A stretch of DNA of 24,801 nt, taken from the NCBI GenBank assembly GCA_015501055.1, contig JADNYV010000504.1, forward strand, positions 1 to 24,801, given 5' to 3'. Below are positions 20,148 to 24,801 of the stretch, piece after piece. The translations under genes were made by a program, and so were the position numbers. The notes under the pieces were generated by a model. It worked only from the letters and a program-made list of their open reading frames with translations, was not told the origin of the DNA and did no database searches. The DNA is from Mucidula mucida. Lineage: Eukaryota; Basidiomycota; Agaricomycetes; Agaricales; Physalacriaceae. Numbering within the stretch: position 1 is the first letter of the stretch; every line of letters begins with the position of its first letter.

Positions 20148-21314
20148 CGCGTTTACTCGGATGTTCTCCCTTATTCATTATATTTTTGTCTGGCTACAAC
20201 AGTGGTTCACCTCCCAGCGTCTATTCAGCGGTCAACACCCGCCGCGTCCTCTCACCATTTTTCGAGGGTATCACCCCAGAACTAAACTTTAGTGGACCTA
20301 CAGATTCTCGATAGGATTTATCGCTCATTACTAGTGAAATCAAGCGCAACCGAAGAAAGTACCGTCCCTCAGGGTTGAGCAACTGCTACCGCGGCGTATA
20401 TCTTTTTGTATCTATCAATCTTCGCAGGGTTGGCATCTGAGAACACAACAGGCGTCCGGTCGTGCGTCGCTCTCACGAGTACAACGCAATCCATATTTAT
20501 GTCGTAGTATTGTCCGGGAGAATCTTTACTCGACCTTGTTCCCATCTGGTGAATCTCGCTTACTTAGTATCATAAAGGATTCCCAAAGCAGGATCTGATG
20601 AACTCGTGTTAGCGTTCTCTTCCACCCGCGTGAGTCGAAGAACAGGGGTTGATGGTAGAGCTAGTCCAGCTCGACGTGTCGATACGGAAGTCAAGAAAGG
20701 GACTTTGGTTTACCAAAGAGCGGAACTGGGTGTTGTCGGCGGGTGCATCGCCTTGACCGATAGCGGTTAACGTTGTTTTCGGGAATGGGCGTTGCCGGAA
20801 TGGGCTCAGCCAGCGTGGGAATTCTGAACAGCTTTGATCGCTTCGATCATGTTGACTTTGACCAAACTGTGACTTTGACAACTCTCGGTACTATGGACAC
20901 GTCCTCGACGCGTCCGGCCCACATGACACGTTCGAACAATCGAACTTCAACGTTCGGGCTGCCTGCCTTGACGATAACGGACACACTTGTTCCCCTTACA
21001 CCGTGATATCCTGCAGGCTCACCGTCTCGGACTTGTATCTATATGGACTGGTTTGTTTCGTTTCTCCGAAAAGACTTGCCTTTTGTATCAGGGGACAGCG
21101 CACTCCTGGATGGAAGCACGCCGGACTGGCCAAAGTCAGGACAAAAGACAATCAGATTTCTCCAGGGTCGGCAAACGACACAGTACTTGAGCTCGAACGA
21201 GAGCCATAAAATGCTAGCGCTTTCCCATATTCACCAACAAACTGCTCTGTGTGCACTGTCGGTCTGTGGCTGACGCTGCCTCTCCATCTTTGCTTGCGGA
21301 ATTATCGCCCAAAC
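20148..21314. other. Intergenic region, no gene seen
   Basis: Several small overlapping frames on both strands, none longer than about 90 codons with a motif. The last 100 bp before 21315 should hold the promoter of the 607-aa protein gene. Confidence 0.6.
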
Positions 21315-23291
21315 ATGCCGCCTCGGAAAGTGGCTAAAGCCGGTGAAAAACGCAAGGTCAGTCGCGCGACAGAATCACGTCGTTCATGTACTCATCACTC
21401 ACTCAGATCGCCACTGTCGAGATTGACTGGGAGGCTGACCGCGAAGCCGAGGATGTTCCCGGATTATTGAGAGAGCTCGGCAAGAAGCTGAAGACTGACA
21501 CTGACGAGTCGGAAAAAGTAAAACTATCCTTTGAATCCGCTAAGATTGTCTCCTGATCTTCTTTGAATCCAGTGGAAATCAGGATTTCCCAAGAGGGACT
21601 ACAAAGCTTGTCCGGACCACCTGAACAAGGTCGCCGACAAATTGGCCAAGCAATTCGACAGTCGTGCAGAGCTGGAGAAGACTAACCAAAAGCTATTGGA
21701 AGAAATCGCTGAACTGAAAAGAACTATTGCTGATCATGAAGCGTCGGTTCCTAAACCGCCTAAGGTGACGATTCGTCTACATTCATATTTCTGACATCTC
21801 ATGTTCTCCGAGGACCCAACGAAAAAGACGAAACCCGGACCAATCCCTCATCACCTGCAGACTCTCATCATGAATACTACCCGAGCGACCGACCAAGGTC
21901 ATTTTCGATGGGAAAGCCATGTCGACCTGCTTGTAGGCAACCTTTTAACGCACTGCTTCCCGCTCGACCACGGGTTCTTCGTCGGGGCGCAGCAAACGTT
22001 CATGACAGGAACAGCTGCGGACGACGAAATGATTGACATTATGAACTCGTGGTCTTTGTGTGTCGAGCCACTGGATACCACCAGGACAACATATAACGAC
22101 AGGGCATCATTGGCTGATTCCACTAGGGAACTAGATTCCACTGAAGCGCCAGGTTCCATTGGGGTACCACGTTCCCCTACAGCCAGTTCCCACGAGGTCG
22201 GCCCCATGACAAGTACTCCGCGTCCGCTAAAAGACGCATTCTTTCCCGAAGACGAGCTGCAAGGAGAATTCTGGGACGACCTGTCTGTGGATTCCATCAA
22301 CTTTCCTGCAGAACCAGATCTGACGAACACGTCTCCCCATCCTAATGCAACGATTTCCCCTTCATCCTCACTCTCGGCTGTGCCGATTGCCGCCGCTTCA
22401 ATCACTCTACAGGTGCCTTCCTCAGACGTCTCTGTCTTGAATGCGTCCCCATTACCCACCGTACACGGCAGGCCTTCCTCCCAGAGCGGGCCTGCTCAAG
22501 TCTGGGACAACGTGAACGATCTCTTTCCCAATCGCACAGCACCAAATCTGGCCTATGCGCCTCCTCCTCCCATTCTTATAAGTCCCCCTGCTGATCCTTC
22601 GTCCTCATCTTTGGCTGCCCCGGTTGCCGCTGCTCCAATCACCTCTCAAATGCTTCCCTCTGGTTCACACACGAACCCGGTGGTGCATGATGGGTCTGTT
22701 CCAGTCACTGTGCCCTTGTCCCCTGGCATTGAGCCTGACCTGTCACAGCACGAGATTCCCTCTTTCGAAGGACAAATGCCAGAGATGCCCTTACTTAGAG
22801 AAGTTTTGAAGGACCCACCGTCTGACCTTGGTATATGGCACGTCGTTGACGATGCTGGTCGATGCATCTTCAACAAAAGTGGCCGAGTCAAGATCAAACG
22901 CCCAGACTTCAGGGTTTCTTTTTTGGAATCCGAAGTGCACCAGATTTGGAAGAACCTTGTCGTTGTGGAAGACAAGCTTCGGGCATCAACCTCTGCCGTT
23001 GAGCAGCTCTTGTCGTACATGGAAGACCTTGAGGAAGGGGGAGGGAATCATTTCGCGCTGGGCTTGGCGGTAGTCTTCAACACACATTCTGAGCTGAAGG
23101 TTGCCATGTTTCGCCGCAACGAAGAAAATGGGCCGATCAAAAATATCGGTGGAACGTATGAGCATCGTGATGGGAATTCTTGCGTACAGTTCAAATGGTA
23201 CTATCTGAATAGCGCTGAGGTACGTGATCAGCTGCTCGTGATATGGCAGGACGAGATGGAGGCACGAGGGTTGCACGAGGGTCAGTGTTGA
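21315..23291 (+). CDS. Hypothetical coiled-coil and low-complexity protein, 607 aa
   Basis: Exons 21315-21356, 21407-21517, 21573-21764 and 21813-23291, all phase 0, with introns of 48-55 nt; each junction continues the frame. The N terminus is basic (MPPRKVAKAGEKRK), then an acidic stretch (VEIDWEADREAEDVPG). Exon 3 encodes a likely coiled coil (residues about 68-104, rich in A, E, K, L at heptad spacing). A long Ser/Pro/Thr-rich, probably disordered middle follows, with an imperfect internal repeat (SSSLxAxPxAAAxIT, twice). The last 155 residues look folded: GIWHVVDDAGRC, KIKRPDFRVSFLESEVHQIW, HFALGLAVVFN, QFKWYYLNSAEVRDQLLVIW. I recognise no named domain. The plan resembles a nuclear regulator or scaffold, but that is only inference. 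Confidence 0.8.
22359..22660 (+). repeat. Imperfect 65-bp direct repeat within the 607-aa gene
   Basis: The units are 22359-22423 and 22596-22660; by eye roughly three quarters of bases agree. Both encode a PSSSLxAxPxAAAxITxQ-like segment, so the disordered middle probably grew by in-frame duplication. Confidence 0.55.
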
Positions 23292-24306
23292 AGAAAGATT
23301 GGTTTAAGTTCTGTTTGTACTACTACCCGTTGCGTTGTGTTTGCTATTGCTTTCATTCTGCTCTCGTATTCTGCTTTTCTATGCTGTTCAAATGCTGTCG
23401 TAGCAAAAAATATTATTGACATTCTCTTATTCCATATGAAAACCTACATATCTCTTTGCGAAGGCGTGCATTCGGCCGGCGTCAGACGCGAGACTAGTCA
23501 GCTTGCTTTTAGACTAAAATGAGTCTCAAACCTACACATAAAAATCACGGTCCTGTTGCGTGCTTAGGTTAAAATACTAATCGTCCAAGTAGGCTGACTT
23601 CAGTTTTCAAGGAAGTTGTAGACTGGTTTTAAGGGCGGGGGTCTTATGGGCATCCTCAGTTCAGGGTTCTATCAAAGGTCCGACGTGTTCGCCGCTGTAA
23701 GCCGTCCGTCTGCACGTGCTCGGTTCGACGCGTCCACTTCAGTGCACCAACGTTAACATCCGTCGATGTTCGCTATCGTTAGCCATGGCGGCAATGCCAA
23801 AACCATCTATAGTCTGGTACAAGGGAGTATCTGTGGGTACTTCTTAGCGGTGTCATATTGTTCCAGGTGCATTAACATTGGAGGAGAGTAGCACCGGAAG
23901 GATGAAAGGATGGTAGGACAGGAGATCTGGTTCGCGGCCTGTTGCCCTAAAGCTCTTTCAGAGAAACCGGGTCCATTCATACTAATATCTACGCGCAATA
24001 TACGCGTGTTACGGCGTGTATAGACGATTACAGTGGAATTTGAAGTAGGGCTTAGCAACGGGCACCCAGGCGGCGCTCGAAAAAATTAATGAACGGGGGA
24101 TGGCGATATTGCCCTGTCCGATGAAACCAGGCTCTATAGTGCGTGTCGAGACATACCGCAACTACTAGAGCCGCCCTCGCCAGGCTAAGGAAGTTGGAAC
24201 AACAGCAATGCAAGTCACGTGTCACTTGGTTGAAAAGAGCAAGGCCCTGCGGGACCCTGAATAACCCTTTGTTCAACTCCACGACAGCCACGAAACCGCC
24301 ATCACC
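23292..24306. other. Intergenic region before family copy 4
   Basis: No supported gene. AT-rich 3' flank of the 607-aa gene, then a nested inverted repeat (23490-23527) and mixed sequence. Minus-strand frames at 23807-24058 and 24052-24327 lack motifs; the second overlaps the start of copy 4 in antisense. Confidence 0.6.
23490..23527. repeat. Nested inverted repeat
   Basis: Outer arms GAGACT (23490-23495) and AGTCTC (23522-23527) enclose inner arms TAGTC (23495-23499) and GACTA (23512-23516). It could fold into an interrupted hairpin about 200 bp past the stop of the 607-aa gene. Confidence 0.35.
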
Positions 24307-24801
24307 ATGTTCCCGTACTGGAATCACCTCTCGGAGCTACCTACTCCCTTCATCTTCGGGTTCGCCTTGACACAAATACAAGTCGATGCAATGGCGCGTC
24401 ACATCCTGTCTGCGGAGGAGATCGCCGCCGTCGGTGGTAGCACCTATCGTGCCATTGGTCGCAAAATGGAAGAAGTCGGGGCGACGACAGCGCTCGTGCC
24501 CTTCTGGGAGAACAAAGTAAAATACTACTGCTACGTGGCTGGAGTAGTGCCATCGTTCAATGGCAAAAATCCAAAGGCGACGATTGCGAAACCCCTCATT
24601 AAACACTTCTTTGATACATATGGGCGAGGACCGAACGGGGAGTTTGAGAAGATGCGCTCTATCTGCATGCCTTGGCCGGAGATGTATGCCTGTACGTTTC
24701 TCTGTAACCTGCCTCGTCGACGTGCGCTCATGAGAGTACGAGTAGTCCCGGATTGGGGCTTTATCCCTAGATGTTTCCAAGCAACGAGGATCATACTTCA
24801 G
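24307..24801 (+). CDS. Uncharacterised paralogous family, copy 4 (3' end outside window)
   Basis: Exon 1 is 24307-24691 and exon 2 starts at 24746 and runs off the window. The protein begins MFPYWNHLSELPTPFIFGFA and keeps the family blocks ALTQIQVDAMA, LSAEEI, ALVPF, VVPSFNGKNPK, TYGRGPNGEFEK and CMPWPEMYA. The 54-nt intron (GTACGT...GAGTAG) is again phase 1, directly before PDW. After it the sequence reads PDWGFIPRCF where other copies have PDWLY, so the C-terminal part is the most divergent of the set. No stop occurs before the window end. Function unknown. Confidence 0.75.
   Translation, partial: MFPYWNHLSELPTPFIFGFALTQIQVDAMARHILSAEEIAAVGGSTYRAIGRKMEEVGATTALVPFWENKVKYYCYVAGVVPSFNGKNPKATIAKPLIKHFFDTYGRGPNGEFEKMRSICMPWPEMYACTFLCNLPRRRALMRVRVVPDWGFIPRCFQATRIILQ

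Noticed and set aside
1..24801. CRISPR array, prokaryotic operon or anti-phage system
   Set aside because: Spliceosomal introns and eukaryotic trafficking genes show nuclear fungal DNA; no regularly spaced repeats were seen.

Overview
The window looks like nuclear DNA of a mushroom-forming basidiomycete (Agaricomycetes). The grounds are many GT-AG introns of roughly 42-59 nt, a basidiomycete-type terpene synthase, a chromodomain Ty3/gypsy retrotransposon, and long gaps with no recognisable gene. The species cannot be named from sequence alone. All gene models below were built by hand from splice junctions that restore conserved protein motifs.

Layout. 1-2309: 3' half of a Ty3/gypsy chromovirus with an open RNase H-integrase-chromodomain frame, an imperfect polypurine tract and a 183-bp 3' LTR. 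2576-4047: one copy of an uncharacterised gene family, then a broken copy of the same family. 4048-5850: no supported gene. 5851-8429: a secreted acid-sphingomyelinase-like phosphodiesterase with 14-15 exons, four of them under 40 nt. 9677-10848: a class I (sesqui)terpene synthase with TATA box and likely poly(A) signal. 12025-13025: a minus-strand hypothetical gene. 13702-16219 (minus): a Vps3/TGFBRAP1-like CORVET subunit lacking its N-terminal CNH propeller. 16758-18562 (plus): a TBC1D20/Gyp8-like Rab GAP with a C-terminal membrane anchor, divergent from the Vps3 gene. 19422-20080: third copy of the unknown family, possibly tail-anchored. 21315-23291: a 607-aa coiled-coil/low-complexity protein of unknown function. 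24307-end: fourth copy of the family, cut by the window edge.

Functional links. The Vps3-like and TBC genes both belong to membrane traffic and share a 0.5-kb intergenic region, so joint regulation is possible but unproven. The terpene synthase has no P450, oxidoreductase or transporter beside it within the window. The most unusual element is the small unknown family: four dispersed members in 22 kb, three carrying a phase-1 intron at the same codon and one a fresh pseudogene.
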